From Oscillospiraceae bacterium (lineage in GTDB: Bacteria > Bacillota > Clostridia > Oscillospirales > Oscillospiraceae), in the NCBI GenBank assembly GCA_017540645.1, contig JAFYAQ010000011.1, positions 18,091 through 82,090 on the forward strand: a stretch of 64,000 nt of DNA. The letters are read 5' to 3'. Made by a program: the position numbers and the translations under genes. The notes below the pieces were generated by a model that ran no database searches, was not told the DNA's origin, and saw only the letters and a program-made list of their open reading frames with translations. Each line of letters starts with the position of its first letter. The stretch's first letter is position 1. Below, one piece after another: positions 7,052 through 15,938 of the stretch.

Positions 7052-8087
7052 ATCGGAGCGGCGGTATGGCGTCCAACAGCGCGTCCACCTGCTCTTTTGA
7101 GGTGGCCCAGCTGGTGCAGAAGCGCACCACGCTGCTCCCGTCGGCCAGCTTCTGCCAGCACTCAAAGCCGAAGGCCTCCCGCAGACGGTTCCGCACCGGT
7201 TCCGGCAGGATGGGGAACTGCTGGTTGGTGGGGGAGTCCACCCAAAAGGCATAGCCCCTGGAGCGCAGCCCATCCCGCAGTACCATGGCCAGCTCCACCT
7301 CGTGGCGGGCGATGGTCTCATAGAGCCCATCGCTCATCAGCGCCCGGAATTGCAGACCCAGCAGCCGACCCTTGGCCAGCATGCCCCCGTTCTGCTTGAG
7401 AATGTAGCGAAAATCCCGGTTGAGAGCGGTGGTGCGGATCACCAGGGCCTCCCCGAAGAGCGCGCCCAGCTTGGTGCCGCCGACGGTGAAGGCGTCGCAG
7501 AGGGCGGCCATCTCCGAGACCGTGTAATCACAGGCCTCTGACACCAGGGCACAGCCCAGCCGGGCCCCGTCCAGATAGAGGGGCAGCCCCCATTTGTCGC
7601 AGACCTGCCGCAGGGCCCGCAGCTCCGCGAGGGTATACACCGTGCCGATCTCCGTGGGGTTGGAGATGTACACCAGCCCCGGCTGGACCATGTGCTCGGT
7701 GCTCTCGTCGTCGTAGTGGGCCGCGCACAGGGTGTCCACGTCCCCGGCGTCCACCTTGCCGTTCCCGGAGGGGACAGTGAGGACCTTGTGCCCGGCGTTT
7801 TCGATGGCGCCGCTCTCATGGACGGCGATATGTCCGCTGACGGCGGCCACCGCCCCCTGGTGGGGCCGGAGGGCTGCGGCGATCAGTGTCCGGTTCACCT
7901 GGGTGCCGCCCACAAGGAAATGCACGGCTGCGTCCGGGGCGCCGCACCAGGCCCGGATCCGGTCGGCCGCCTCCCGGCAGTAGTCGTCCTCTCCGTAGCC
8001 CGGGCTTTGGAGAGCATTGGTGCGGATCAGAGCCTCCAGCACCGCCGGGTGGGCCCCCTCCAGATAATCGCTGTTGAATCGGATCAC
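7050..8087 (-). CDS. Threonine-aldolase-like PLP enzyme
   Basis: 345 residues of the beta-eliminating lyase / L-threonine aldolase fold-type I family. The PLP lysine is Lys206 in TVGGTKLGALFG. LDGARLG near residue 172 supplies the Asp that pairs with the PLP nitrogen, and GGTQVNRT near 60 is the cofactor phosphate site. The expected reaction is L-threonine or L-allo-threonine to glycine and acetaldehyde. Substrate breadth cannot be read from sequence. It faces the padR operon convergently, with its stop at the end of that operon's terminator. Confidence 0.85.
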   Translation of the reverse strand: MIRFNSDYLEGAHPAVLEALIRTNALQSPGYGEDDYCREAADRIRAWCGAPDAAVHFLVGGTQVNRTLIAAALRPHQGAVAAVSGHIAVHESGAIENAGHKVLTVPSGNGKVDAGDVDTLCAAHYDDESTEHMVQPGLVYISNPTEIGTVYTLAELRALRQVCDKWGLPLYLDGARLGCALVSEACDYTVSEMAALCDAFTVGGTKLGALFGEALVIRTTALNRDFRYILKQNGGMLAKGRLLGLQFRALMSDGLYETIARHEVELAMVLRDGLRSRGYAFWVDSPTNQQFPILPEPVRNRLREAFGFECWQKLADGSSVVRFCTSWATSKEQVDALLDAIPPLR

Positions 8088-8168
8088 AGGTACATTTCCC
8101 CTTTTTCTTCGTTTTACAGATCATAGCACCTGCGGCGGTCAAAAGCAAGCTGCGCCTAAAAAGAGGTA

Positions 8169-8197
8169 TTGAAAAACACCGGGGAAAATGATACTAT
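8169..8197 (+). promoter_or_regulatory. Promoter of the lipoprotein-DUF308 operon
   Basis: TTGAAA (8169-8174), 17 bp, TACTAT (8192-8197), 58 bp before the GTG start. Confidence 0.6.
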
Positions 8198-8255
8198 TTC
8201 TCTATCTACCCATGGGAAATCGTTCGGCGGGCCGTCCGCCGGGAGGAGGAGCGCC

Positions 8256-8942
8256 GTGAAAAAGATCGCCATACTGCTGGCCGCACTGCTGCTCCTGTCC
8301 GCCTGCGGGGGGAAGAGCGCCCCGGCGCCCGCGCCCACGGCCACCCCGACGCCCGCCGTTACGCCGGCACCCACGGCCACCCCTACCCCCACCGCCACAC
8401 CCGAGAGCAGCCCCGTCCCCTCGCCCAGCCCCACTCCCGCGCCCCGCTGGGTCCGGGGGCAGGAGACCGTCACCTACACGGTCCTGACGCGGGATCTCCC
8501 CGGCGCGGAAGCGCTGACCATCTGGCTGCTCAGCCAGGCCCGGGAGACCCTCGCCGCTTTCGGGGAGGACAGCCTGGGCGAGCCCATGTTCACCCTTGCC
8601 CCCGGCCTGGACCGGATCGGGGAGACCGTCCCCGCGGCCACGGAGGAGACCCGGTACATCTCCCTGGCGGCGGATACGCGGCTGCTGGACTGCGGATTGC
8701 TGGAAGCCCTGCTGCCCGCCTTTCAGGCACAGTACGGCTATTCGGTGGAGCTGCTCTGCGCCCGGGACAGCGCCGCCGCGGAGCTGGCGCGCCAGGCGGA
8801 CATCGCCATTCTGGCCCAGCCGGAGACGGCACCTCTCCGGCGCGAGGGCGTGTTTCACAGCTACTGGCCCCTGATCTCCACCGAGTATGTTCGGGAGGAT
8901 CTGCTTATGTCCGGTGACCCCGGAGAAGGGAGAGAACCATGA
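8256..8942 (+). CDS. Lipoprotein with truncated tungstate-binding-like domain
   Basis: 228 residues starting at GTG 8256 after GGAGGAG. It has a lipoprotein signal with lipobox LLSAC (lipidated Cys17), then about 40 residues of Pro/Thr/Ala spacer (PTATPTPAVTP type) and a domain from residue 75. The part ISLAADTRLLDCGLLEALLP...RDSAAAELARQADIAILAQP resembles the opening lobe of TupA-type type-2 periplasmic binding proteins. That domain is short and lacks the second lobe, so metal-oxyanion binding is doubtful. It overlaps the DUF308 gene by 4 bases and no ABC permease is nearby. Confidence 0.65.
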   Translation: MKKIAILLAALLLLSACGGKSAPAPAPTATPTPAVTPAPTATPTPTATPESSPVPSPSPTPAPRWVRGQETVTYTVLTRDLPGAEALTIWLLSQARETLAAFGEDSLGEPMFTLAPGLDRIGETVPAATEETRYISLAADTRLLDCGLLEALLPAFQAQYGYSVELLCARDSAAAELARQADIAILAQPETAPLRREGVFHSYWPLISTEYVREDLLMSGDPGEGREP

Positions 8943-9583
8943 AACGCTTTTTCCGCCATTTCCGTTTTGCCGTGTTCGGCGTCGCCCTGCTGTGCATCGC
9001 TCTGGGCATCACCATGCTGCTCTGGCCCCATGAGGTCACCAAGGTGCTGTGCTACGGCTTCGGCGGTGTGCTGGCCCTGTCCGGCCTGCTGCAGATCGCA
9101 TCCTATCTGACGGGCGACAGAGGCAGCTTCTCCCGAAAACTGCTGCTGCTCTCCGGCATCCTCTCCGCGGTGGTGGGCGTCTGGGTGCTGTTCAGCCCGG
9201 ACAAGGTGCTGACGCTGACGGTGATCGTCATGGGCATCGTGCTGCTTTACCACGGCGCCATGGACGTAAAGTACGCCTTCGACATCAAGGCCTGCGGGGC
9301 CAAGGGCTGGATCCTGGCCATGCTGTTCGGCCTGGCCACCTGCGGCGTGGGCGTGCTGGTGCTGGTGAATCCCTTTGAGGCGGCCTCGGCCCTGCTGCTG
9401 TGCGCGGGCATCGGCTTTTTGTTTGACGGGCTGACGGACCTGTTCACCGTGGTCTCCGTGGCTCATGCCGAAAGCAGCTTTGAAAAGCTGTCCGCCGCTG
9501 GGCCAGTGATCGAGCTGGACCCCTCCAAGGCGGAGGAAGTGGCCATCGCGGTACCGTCGGAGAGCGAGGAGAAGACGGAATAA
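8939..9583 (+). CDS. DUF308 / HdeD-like membrane protein
   Basis: 214 residues with six membrane helices in three pairs across residues 8-175 (for example FAVFGVALLCIALGITMLLW), the duplicated-hairpin layout of DUF308/HdeD proteins. An acidic cytoplasmic tail ends in SESEEKTE. It is translationally coupled to the lipoprotein by an ATGA overlap. HdeD is tied to acid resistance in E. coli, but most Firmicutes members are uncharacterised. Confidence 0.75.
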   Translation: MKRFFRHFRFAVFGVALLCIALGITMLLWPHEVTKVLCYGFGGVLALSGLLQIASYLTGDRGSFSRKLLLLSGILSAVVGVWVLFSPDKVLTLTVIVMGIVLLYHGAMDVKYAFDIKACGAKGWILAMLFGLATCGVGVLVLVNPFEAASALLLCAGIGFLFDGLTDLFTVVSVAHAESSFEKLSAAGPVIELDPSKAEEVAIAVPSESEEKTE

Positions 9584-9628
9584 GCCCTCTATTGAAAAAC
9601 CATCGACCATAAAGGAAGGAAATTAGCC

Positions 9629-10630
9629 ATGATCAAGGGAAAAAAGATCTCCTTCAGCGCCATCCAGCCCAGCGGCAACATCACCCTGGGCAACTATATG
9701 GGGGCGCTGCGGCGCTGGCCCACTTTTCAGGGGGACTATGACTGCATCTACTGCGTGGTGGACGAGCATGCCATCACCGTGCGCCAGAACCCGGCGGACC
9801 TGCGGCACCACTCTCTGGAGCTGTTTGCTCAGCTGATCGCCTGCGGCATCGACCCGGAGCGGAGCATCCTCTTCATCCAGTCCTTTGTGCCCGCCCACGC
9901 GGAGCTGGCCTGGGTCCTGAACTGCTTCACCATGTTCGGGGAGCTGAACCGCATGACCCAGTTCAAGGAGAAATCCCTGTCCCACGCGGACAACATCAAC
10001 GCGGGCCTGTTCACCTATCCCACCCTGATGGCCGCGGACATTCTGCTCTACCAGGCGGACGTCGTGCCCGTGGGAGAGGACCAGCGCCAGCATGTGGAGC
10101 TGTGCCGGGATATCGCCATCCGCTTCAACGGGGTCTACGGCGATGTGTTCACCGTTCCCGAGGCGGAGATCCCCAAGACCGCGGGCCGGGTGATGAGCCT
10201 TCAGGAGCCGGAGAAGAAAATGAGCAAGTCCTCCGACAACGAGAACAGCTACATCCTGGTCATGGACAGCCCGGACGTGATCATGCGCAAGTTCAAGCGG
10301 GCCGTCACCGACTCCCAGGCGGAGGTGCGCTACGACCCGGAGCAGAAGCCCGGCGTCAGCAATCTGATGGACATCTACGCCGGGGCCACCGGCCTGAGCA
10401 TGGAGGAGATCCGGCGCCAGTTTGAGGGCAAGGGCTACGGGGAGTTCAAGACCGCCGTGGGCGAGGCCACGGTGGAGCTGCTGCGCCCCGTGCGGGAGAA
10501 TACCCTCCGGCTCATGGCGGACAAGGGCGAACTGGAGCGGCTGATGAAGACCGGCGCGGAAAAGGCCGCGGCCGTCAGCTCCTATACCATGAACAAGGTC
10601 CGCAAAAAGGTGGGCTTTCTGCCCCGCTGA
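9629..10630 (+). CDS. trpS: Tryptophan--tRNA ligase
   Basis: A 333-residue class Ic aminoacyl-tRNA synthetase that joins tryptophan to tRNA-Trp with ATP. The HIGH-equivalent is in NITLGNYMGA (residues 17-26), KMSKS is at 197-201, and DQRQHVEL near 151 contributes to the dimer and substrate site. Length is that of bacterial TrpRS. GGAAGG precedes the start. It is the last backbone gene before composition drops into the accessory island. Confidence 0.95.
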   Translation: MIKGKKISFSAIQPSGNITLGNYMGALRRWPTFQGDYDCIYCVVDEHAITVRQNPADLRHHSLELFAQLIACGIDPERSILFIQSFVPAHAELAWVLNCFTMFGELNRMTQFKEKSLSHADNINAGLFTYPTLMAADILLYQADVVPVGEDQRQHVELCRDIAIRFNGVYGDVFTVPEAEIPKTAGRVMSLQEPEKKMSKSSDNENSYILVMDSPDVIMRKFKRAVTDSQAEVRYDPEQKPGVSNLMDIYAGATGLSMEEIRRQFEGKGYGEFKTAVGEATVELLRPVRENTLRLMADKGELERLMKTGAEKAAAVSSYTMNKVRKKVGFLPR

Positions 10631-10716
10631 GATCGAACAAAAAAAGGCCGTGCTTTGACGTGTTCTTCGGCCAACGTCGTTAATGAATAGTCGCCATAGA
10701 TCTGTACTCTTGTCTT

Positions 10717-10740
10717 ATTTGTTCTCTTGATGGGACAAAT
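10717..10740 (+). promoter_or_regulatory. Candidate LysR-type operator
   Basis: A dyad ATTTGTTC-8 bp-GGACAAAT (7 of 8 bp matched), 27 bp before the LysR gene start, is suitable for LysR autoregulation. Nothing else clear is seen between 10631 and 10767. Confidence 0.4.
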
Positions 10741-10767
10741 ACATGATGCTTTGTGTGGGGGAAGTCG

Positions 10768-11673
10768 ATGAACATCAATTACTACCGTAACTTCCTTACG
10801 GTTGTTGAAATGGGGTCATTAACAAAAGCAGCCAAGAAGCTCTATATTGCTCAGTCCGCACTTAGCAGCCAAATTAAAGCAATGGAGACGGAATTCGGAG
10901 TTGAGTTGATCAATCGAGGACCAAGGTTGTTCGAGTTGACTGAGGCAGGAAGAATCGTCTATGAAAAAGCGAAAGCGATCTGTTTTCAGGAAGACTCTAT
11001 CCATAAAAAACTAAGCGAACTACAGTGTGGCAAGAGAGGAACGTTGCGTTTTGGGTGTACAGCGTGCAATCCGGATAACGTAGTTGAGCCCTTACTATGT
11101 GATTTCGCAAAGCTTAATCCCGGCGTTGAGTTTGAAATATACGAGCGCAAGGGGATAGATCTTTATAAGCCTCTTCAGGATGGAGACCTTGATGTGGCGC
11201 TTTTGAGGACAAACAGTCGGCTGGTTGTACCTGCGAGCATCAAAAAGCACTTTTCATATAAAGAGAATCTTGTCGCTGTTTTTCCCGCAAAGAACCCCTG
11301 GTGGGATAATATCCCAGATATAATAACGATGGATATGCTGCTTCAGGTTCCGCTTTCATGCACGTTTGGGATCTTTAATTTGCTCAGCGAGATTTCTTCA
11401 GGAGTGGGTCAAAACGCCTTGATCTATAGCCGCAGTTCCTCTAGAAACATGGTGCTGATTTGGCCTGAGCGTGGCGAGGCGGTGGGATTATTGCCATGCG
11501 ATAGAACATTTAGGTTGAATAATCAAGAGCTTGTTGTACGTCCAGTAGGTTTACCAGAAGTCTATTTTGAACGTTTTCTTGCTACAGAACAAGGGGTCCC
11601 ATTATCGCCAGTCACACAGAGCTTTATTGAATTCAGCTATGATTGGATGCGGAGAAAGGGTTTTATAGAATAA
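10768..11673 (+). CDS. LysR-family transcriptional regulator
   Basis: 301 residues. Residues 1-60 are a LysR helix-turn-helix (GSLTKAAKKLYIAQSALSSQI). Residues 88-300 are an effector-binding domain with the usual RGTLRFGCTACNPDNV opening. I chose ATG 10768, which follows GGGGGAAG with correct spacing, over an in-frame ATG 15 bases earlier. Codon use is much more AT-rich than the flanking trpS, which fits acquisition. No target operon is obvious: the next genes downstream are broken mobile-element fragments. Confidence 0.85.
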   Translation: MNINYYRNFLTVVEMGSLTKAAKKLYIAQSALSSQIKAMETEFGVELINRGPRLFELTEAGRIVYEKAKAICFQEDSIHKKLSELQCGKRGTLRFGCTACNPDNVVEPLLCDFAKLNPGVEFEIYERKGIDLYKPLQDGDLDVALLRTNSRLVVPASIKKHFSYKENLVAVFPAKNPWWDNIPDIITMDMLLQVPLSCTFGIFNLLSEISSGVGQNALIYSRSSSRNMVLIWPERGEAVGLLPCDRTFRLNNQELVVRPVGLPEVYFERFLATEQGVPLSPVTQSFIEFSYDWMRRKGFIE

Positions 11674-11691
11674 AGAGTTGGGCATACGATT

Positions 11692-11735
11692 AAGAGGCCG
11701 CAGCGGTTATTATTTGAACTGCTGTGGCCTCTTTT
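11692..11735 (+). terminator. Terminator of the first LysR gene
   Basis: AAGAGGCCGCAGCGGT pairs with ACTGCTGTGGCCTCTT around a 10-base loop, followed by TT. Confidence 0.8.
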
Positions 11736-11783
11736 GGCATCCACTGTGTCATCGCTTTTCCATCACTAATTATTATAGCAACT

Positions 11784-12455
11784 ATGTTCGGGGACGTAAA
11801 CGAAAAGGTAGGCACCATTGCCGCAGAGGTCGGCAAAACCCCGCAGGCGTGGAACGCCAACAATTTTTCGATGATCCAATCACTCTCGGAGAATGTCATC
11901 GTTCCCATTGCGGGGCTTGTCATTACCTATGTCCTGTGCTACGAGCTGATAAGCATGGTCATCGACAAGAACAACATGCACGACTTTGATACGTTCATGT
12001 TCTTCAAGTGGTTTTTCAAGGCGTGGGTGGCAGTATTCCTCGTCACCCACACCTTTGACATCACAATGGCCGTCTTTGACGTAGCGCAGCACGTCGTAGC
12101 AAGATCGGCGGGGGTCATCGGAGGCAGCACCAGCATAGATGTTGCCTCCGCCCTGTCATCCCTGCAAGCGGGGCTTGATTCTCTGGAAATCCCCGAACTG
12201 CTATTACTCACGATGGAAACGACCCTCGTGAGCTTCGGCATGAAAATCATGTCGGTCATCATTACGGTTGTGATCTACGGACGTATGATTGAGATTTACC
12301 TTTACTGTTCGGTATCGCCAATTCCATTTGCAATACTGACAAACCGGGAGTGGGGCCAGATCGGAAACAATTTCCTGCGTGGCCTGATCGCCCTCGGTTT
12401 TCAGGGATTTTTGATTATGGTATGCGTCGGCATCTATGCGGTGTTGGTGAAAAGC
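11784..12455 (+). pseudogene. Truncated TrbL/VirB6-like conjugation gene
   Basis: A fragment of the conjugal-transfer membrane protein found in Tn916/CTn-type elements of Clostridia. Telling segments are MFGDVNEKVGTIAAEVGKTP, MFFKWFFKAWVAVFLVTHTF, IYGRMIEIYLYC and NREWGQIGNNFLRGL. Family members start about 30 residues earlier with an amphipathic segment that is missing here. The in-frame residues upstream of 11784 do not belong to the family. The 3' end is also lost and runs directly into an unrelated permease fragment. No other transfer genes are present. Confidence 0.75.
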
Positions 12456-12686
12456 ATGGTGGTTGCCATTATAAAAACAGAATTTCAAAAGATGAAGCGA
12501 TACCATATCCTGCTGGTCGGGATGATCGGGATGGTGATTGCACCCGTACTTTCCCTGCTGACACAGACTGTTGCGACGGACGAGGGGCGGCTTTCGGCTT
12601 TTAATTTTACGTCGCTGATAAACAGCTCCGTATGGAACAATGCAACAATCTTCATGCCTATTATCTTTACCCTGATCGGCGGCTAA
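12456..12686 (+). pseudogene. N-terminal fragment of a lantibiotic-type ABC permease fused in frame
   Basis: From about 12456 the frame changes character to IIKTEFQKMKRYHILLVG, MVIAPVLSLLTQ and WNNATIFMPIIFTLIGG. This resembles the first 75 residues of ABC-2-type permeases of the lantibiotic-immunity kind. It stops right after FTLIGG, where full-length proteins continue into the cytoplasmic loop. It has no start signal of its own distinct from the TrbL frame. It reads as a deletion or recombination scar between two mobile-element genes. Confidence 0.55.
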
Positions 12687-12749
12687 ACGGAATCGTTTTG
12701 CGGTATCGGCGCGATCACTTTCTTTTTTTAACAGATCCGAGAGACAAAA

Positions 12750-12780
12750 GAAAAAAAGGAAAGGGCGGCGCGCCCTTTCC
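12750..12780 (-). terminator. Terminator of the hut LysR gene
   Basis: On the minus strand, GGAAAGGGCG-CGC-CGCCCTTTCC followed by a run of eight T (12757-12750). A textbook intrinsic terminator. Confidence 0.9.
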
Positions 12781-12797
12781 GTCCATGTTATGCTCCG

Positions 12798-13700
12798 TTA
12801 TCCGATCCTCCCCTGTCCTGGACGCGGTTCAAAGCTCGTAAACCGCTCCACGCTGCTGGGTTGATAAACGTTCTCGTTCCAGACGAGTACTGCGCAGGAC
12901 CGGACAGACAGCCCCTTTACCGCCTTCGCAGAGATTTCGGAATGGGGGTGCGTTTCAACAATGGAGGCCGGGAGAAAGCTCACGCCAAATCCCGCTTGCA
13001 CCAGTTGGATTGCCATGGGCGTATCAAAGCACTGGCAGACAATGCGCGGTGAAAAGCCGCAGCGCTGGCATTCCTTGATCAGCGCTTCGTGATAGGCCCA
13101 GAGATCGTCGCTGCGCAGCAGACACATAGGGATATTCTCCAGTTTTTCAATCGGGATCGGGTCAACGCCCGGCATGGGGTCGGATTGGGGCGTAACAATA
13201 AGCTTTAATTCATCTTCTCCCAGAACCCGTTCATGCAGTCCCACGGAATCATGGGAAGAGCTACGGAGAAAGACGGCGCTCAGTTCTCCTTTGTTCAGAT
13301 CGCTGATGAGCTCCTGCGGAGAACCCAGGCGGATGTAGAGCTCGACCTGGGGGTATGCCTCGTGATACGCCTTGATGTAAGGCATCGCATAGGGCACGGT
13401 GGAATACAGGCTGCCGATGCGCACATTTCCGCGGATGCCTGAACCCAGAGAGCGGACATACAGGGCGGTCTGATCGATACTGCTGAGGAGCTGCTGTGCC
13501 TGCAGGCAAAGGCTCTCGCCTGCCTCCGTCAACAGGATGCCCTTGTTCCCGCGCCGGAAGAGCTGCACACCTAGTTCCTGTTCAAGCTGTGCAATCTGTC
13601 GTGAGATCTGAGGCTGCGCGATGTGAAGCTTTCGGGCCGCTCCAGACATGCTTCCTTCTTCTGCGACGGCACAGAAAAGCTTCAGTTGACGTGTCTCCAT
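12798..13700 (-). CDS. LysR-family regulator, probably of the hut genes
   Basis: 300 residues. The helix-turn-helix is at 1-60 (GSMSGAARKLHIAQPQISRQI), and the CynR/CatR-like effector domain starts at RGNVRIGSLYSTVP. It is transcribed divergently from hutU with 168 bp between, containing a symmetrical ATGCAT element, so it is the natural candidate activator of hutUI. Urocanate or histidine as inducer is a guess from context. LysR control of hut genes differs from the HutC (GntR) and HutP systems known elsewhere. Confidence 0.8.
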   Translation of the reverse strand: METRQLKLFCAVAEEGSMSGAARKLHIAQPQISRQIAQLEQELGVQLFRRGNKGILLTEAGESLCLQAQQLLSSIDQTALYVRSLGSGIRGNVRIGSLYSTVPYAMPYIKAYHEAYPQVELYIRLGSPQELISDLNKGELSAVFLRSSSHDSVGLHERVLGEDELKLIVTPQSDPMPGVDPIPIEKLENIPMCLLRSDDLWAYHEALIKECQRCGFSPRIVCQCFDTPMAIQLVQAGFGVSFLPASIVETHPHSEISAKAVKGLSVRSCAVLVWNENVYQPSSVERFTSFEPRPGQGRIG

Positions 13701-13743
13701 TTATGTTTTCCTCCTCTTCCGGCCACAGGGGGGACCTTTTGCT

Positions 13744-13758
13744 ATGCATAATATGCAT
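13744..13758 (+). promoter_or_regulatory. Candidate LysR box between lysR and hutU
   Basis: ATGCATAATATGCAT is a near-perfect palindrome that also contains a T-N11-A pattern. A TATAAT at 13804-13809 is a possible hutU -10. Confidence 0.45.
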
Positions 13759-13868
13759 GGCAACTATTTAAAATAAGTATTTTCTATTATAGCACAGTTC
13801 CGATATAATTCAAGGGAGGACGATGGATATAGATCTGCCCATATCTTTCAGAAAGCGAGGCTTGACTT

Positions 13869-15890
13869 ATGACAAATTTTTCAGATGAGGCAATGACCAT
13901 CAAGCTGGACTATGAACTGCCAGAATATCCGGTAATGGAAGCATGTTACCGACGTGCGCCGCGCCGTGAGTCCCATTTGTCCGAGGCGGACAAAGCCCTG
14001 GCCATCAAAAACGCACTTCGCTACATACACCCGGATCATCACGCGCAAATGGCGATGGAGTTCGCGCAGGAACTCAAGGAGCACGGCCGGATATACGGCT
14101 ATCGTTTTCGCCCTGCAGGCAAGCTCTGTGGAAAGCCCATTGATGCGTACAAGGGCAAATGCATCGAGGGCCGGGCGATCCAGGTGATGATCGACAACAA
14201 CCTGGACTTCGATGTGGCGCTGTATCCCTATGAGCTCGTCACTTATGGCGAAACCGGTCAGGTCTGCCAGAACTGGATGCAGTACCGACTCATAAAAAAA
14301 TATCTGGAGCAATTGACCGATGAACAGACATTGGTCGTCATGTCCGGCCATCCGCTGGGCCTGTTCCATTCCCACAAGCTGGCGCCCCGTGTGATCCTCT
14401 CGAACGGCCTGATGGTCGGGGCCTTTGATGACCAGGAAAACTTCAACCGCGCCGCTGCGCTTGGCGTTGCAAATTACGGCCAGATGACCGCGGGTGGTTG
14501 GATGTATATCGGCCCGCAGGGTATTGTGCACGGTACTTTCAACACGCTGCTCAATGCCGGACGGCTCAAGCTTGGCATTCCCAACGAAGGAAATCTCGCC
14601 GGCAGGCTCTTTGTTTCCTCGGGTCTCGGAGGCATGAGCGGGGCGCAGGGCAAAGCGTCGGTGATTGCCGGCGTCGCTGCCATCCTTGCGGAGGTTGACG
14701 CCTCCCGCATAGAGACTCGCTTTACGCAGGGCTGGGTCAGTCACTGTACCAGCAGTCTGAAAGAAGCGACCGAGATCGCGCTCCGCCATCAAAAGGAAAA
14801 CAAGCCGTGTGCGGTAGCTTACCACGGCAACATTGTCGATTTGCTCGAATACCTGGATGAACAGAATGTCCACGTGGATCTGATGAGCGATCAAACCTCC
14901 TGTCACGCTCCTTACGACGGCGGCTACTGCCCGCAGGGGCTGACGTTTGAGCAGCGCACAGAGATGCTGGCCAAGGATCCGGAGGGCTTCCGCAAACTCG
15001 TTGATCGATCGCTGCAGCATCACTATGAGCTTATCTGTAAATTCCACGAGCGCGGGACGTATTTCTTTGACTATGGAAACAGTTTCCTTAAGGCCGTATA
15101 TGATTCCGGGGTCAGAAGCATTTGCAAAAACGGCGAAAATGACCTTGACGGCTTTGTTTTCCCGTCCTATGTGGAGGATATCCTGGGTCCTTGCCTGTTT
15201 GACTTCGGCTACGGCCCGTTCCGCTGGTGCTGCCTGAGCCGAAACCCTGAAGACCTCGATAAGACGGATGCGGCTGCGGCAGAATACATCAAGGCGCACA
15301 ATCGCCGTTACCAGGACTACGACAACTATATCTGGGTGAGTGAGGCAAAGGAGAACAAGCTCGTCGTCGGTACGCAATGCCGCATTCTGTATCAGGATGC
15401 GATGGGGCGTATGAACATCGCGCTCAAGTTCAATGAGATGGTGAGAAATGGGGAGATCGGGCCGGTAATCCTTGGCCGCGATCACCACGATACCGGAGGA
15501 ACCGATGCGCCATTCCGCGAGACCTCCAACATCAAGGACGGTTCCAACATCATGGCAGATATGGCAACGCAATGCTTCGCGGGAAACGCCGCGCGCGGAA
15601 TGAGCTACATCGCCCTGCACAACGGCGGCGGCACAGGCATCGGCCGTGCCATCAACGGCGGCTTTGGCATGGTGCTGGACGGCTCCGAGCGCGTGGATAC
15701 GATCCTCCGCATGTCGATGCCTTGGGACACGATGGTCGGCGTGGCACGCCGCAATTGGGCACGCAACGAAAACGCCATGATCACCGCCGCGGAGTACAAC
15801 AAGCTGTACGCCGGACAAGACCACATCACCATGCCGTATCTTGCCGGCGACGCGATCGTGCATGCCGCTGTCCAGAGCATGGAAGCTTGA
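13869..15890 (+). CDS. hutU: Urocanate hydratase
   Basis: A 673-residue NAD+-dependent enzyme that converts urocanate to 4-imidazolone-5-propanoate, the second step of histidine degradation. It is of the longer (about 660-680 residue) type common in Clostridia and Fusobacteria. The NAD-binding GLGGMSGAQGKA is near residue 250, the substrate segment is MSDQTSCHAPYDGGYCPQG near 337-355, and the C-terminal DHHDTGGTDAPFRETS is near 540. It is followed by hutI 48 bases later in the same operon. Confidence 0.95.
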   Translation: MTNFSDEAMTIKLDYELPEYPVMEACYRRAPRRESHLSEADKALAIKNALRYIHPDHHAQMAMEFAQELKEHGRIYGYRFRPAGKLCGKPIDAYKGKCIEGRAIQVMIDNNLDFDVALYPYELVTYGETGQVCQNWMQYRLIKKYLEQLTDEQTLVVMSGHPLGLFHSHKLAPRVILSNGLMVGAFDDQENFNRAAALGVANYGQMTAGGWMYIGPQGIVHGTFNTLLNAGRLKLGIPNEGNLAGRLFVSSGLGGMSGAQGKASVIAGVAAILAEVDASRIETRFTQGWVSHCTSSLKEATEIALRHQKENKPCAVAYHGNIVDLLEYLDEQNVHVDLMSDQTSCHAPYDGGYCPQGLTFEQRTEMLAKDPEGFRKLVDRSLQHHYELICKFHERGTYFFDYGNSFLKAVYDSGVRSICKNGENDLDGFVFPSYVEDILGPCLFDFGYGPFRWCCLSRNPEDLDKTDAAAAEYIKAHNRRYQDYDNYIWVSEAKENKLVVGTQCRILYQDAMGRMNIALKFNEMVRNGEIGPVILGRDHHDTGGTDAPFRETSNIKDGSNIMADMATQCFAGNAARGMSYIALHNGGGTGIGRAINGGFGMVLDGSERVDTILRMSMPWDTMVGVARRNWARNENAMITAAEYNKLYAGQDHITMPYLAGDAIVHAAVQSMEA

Positions 15891-15938
15891 TCGCTGTGGG
15901 GAAAGGGTGTACATCCTCTCCCTTGAAAGGATATTACA

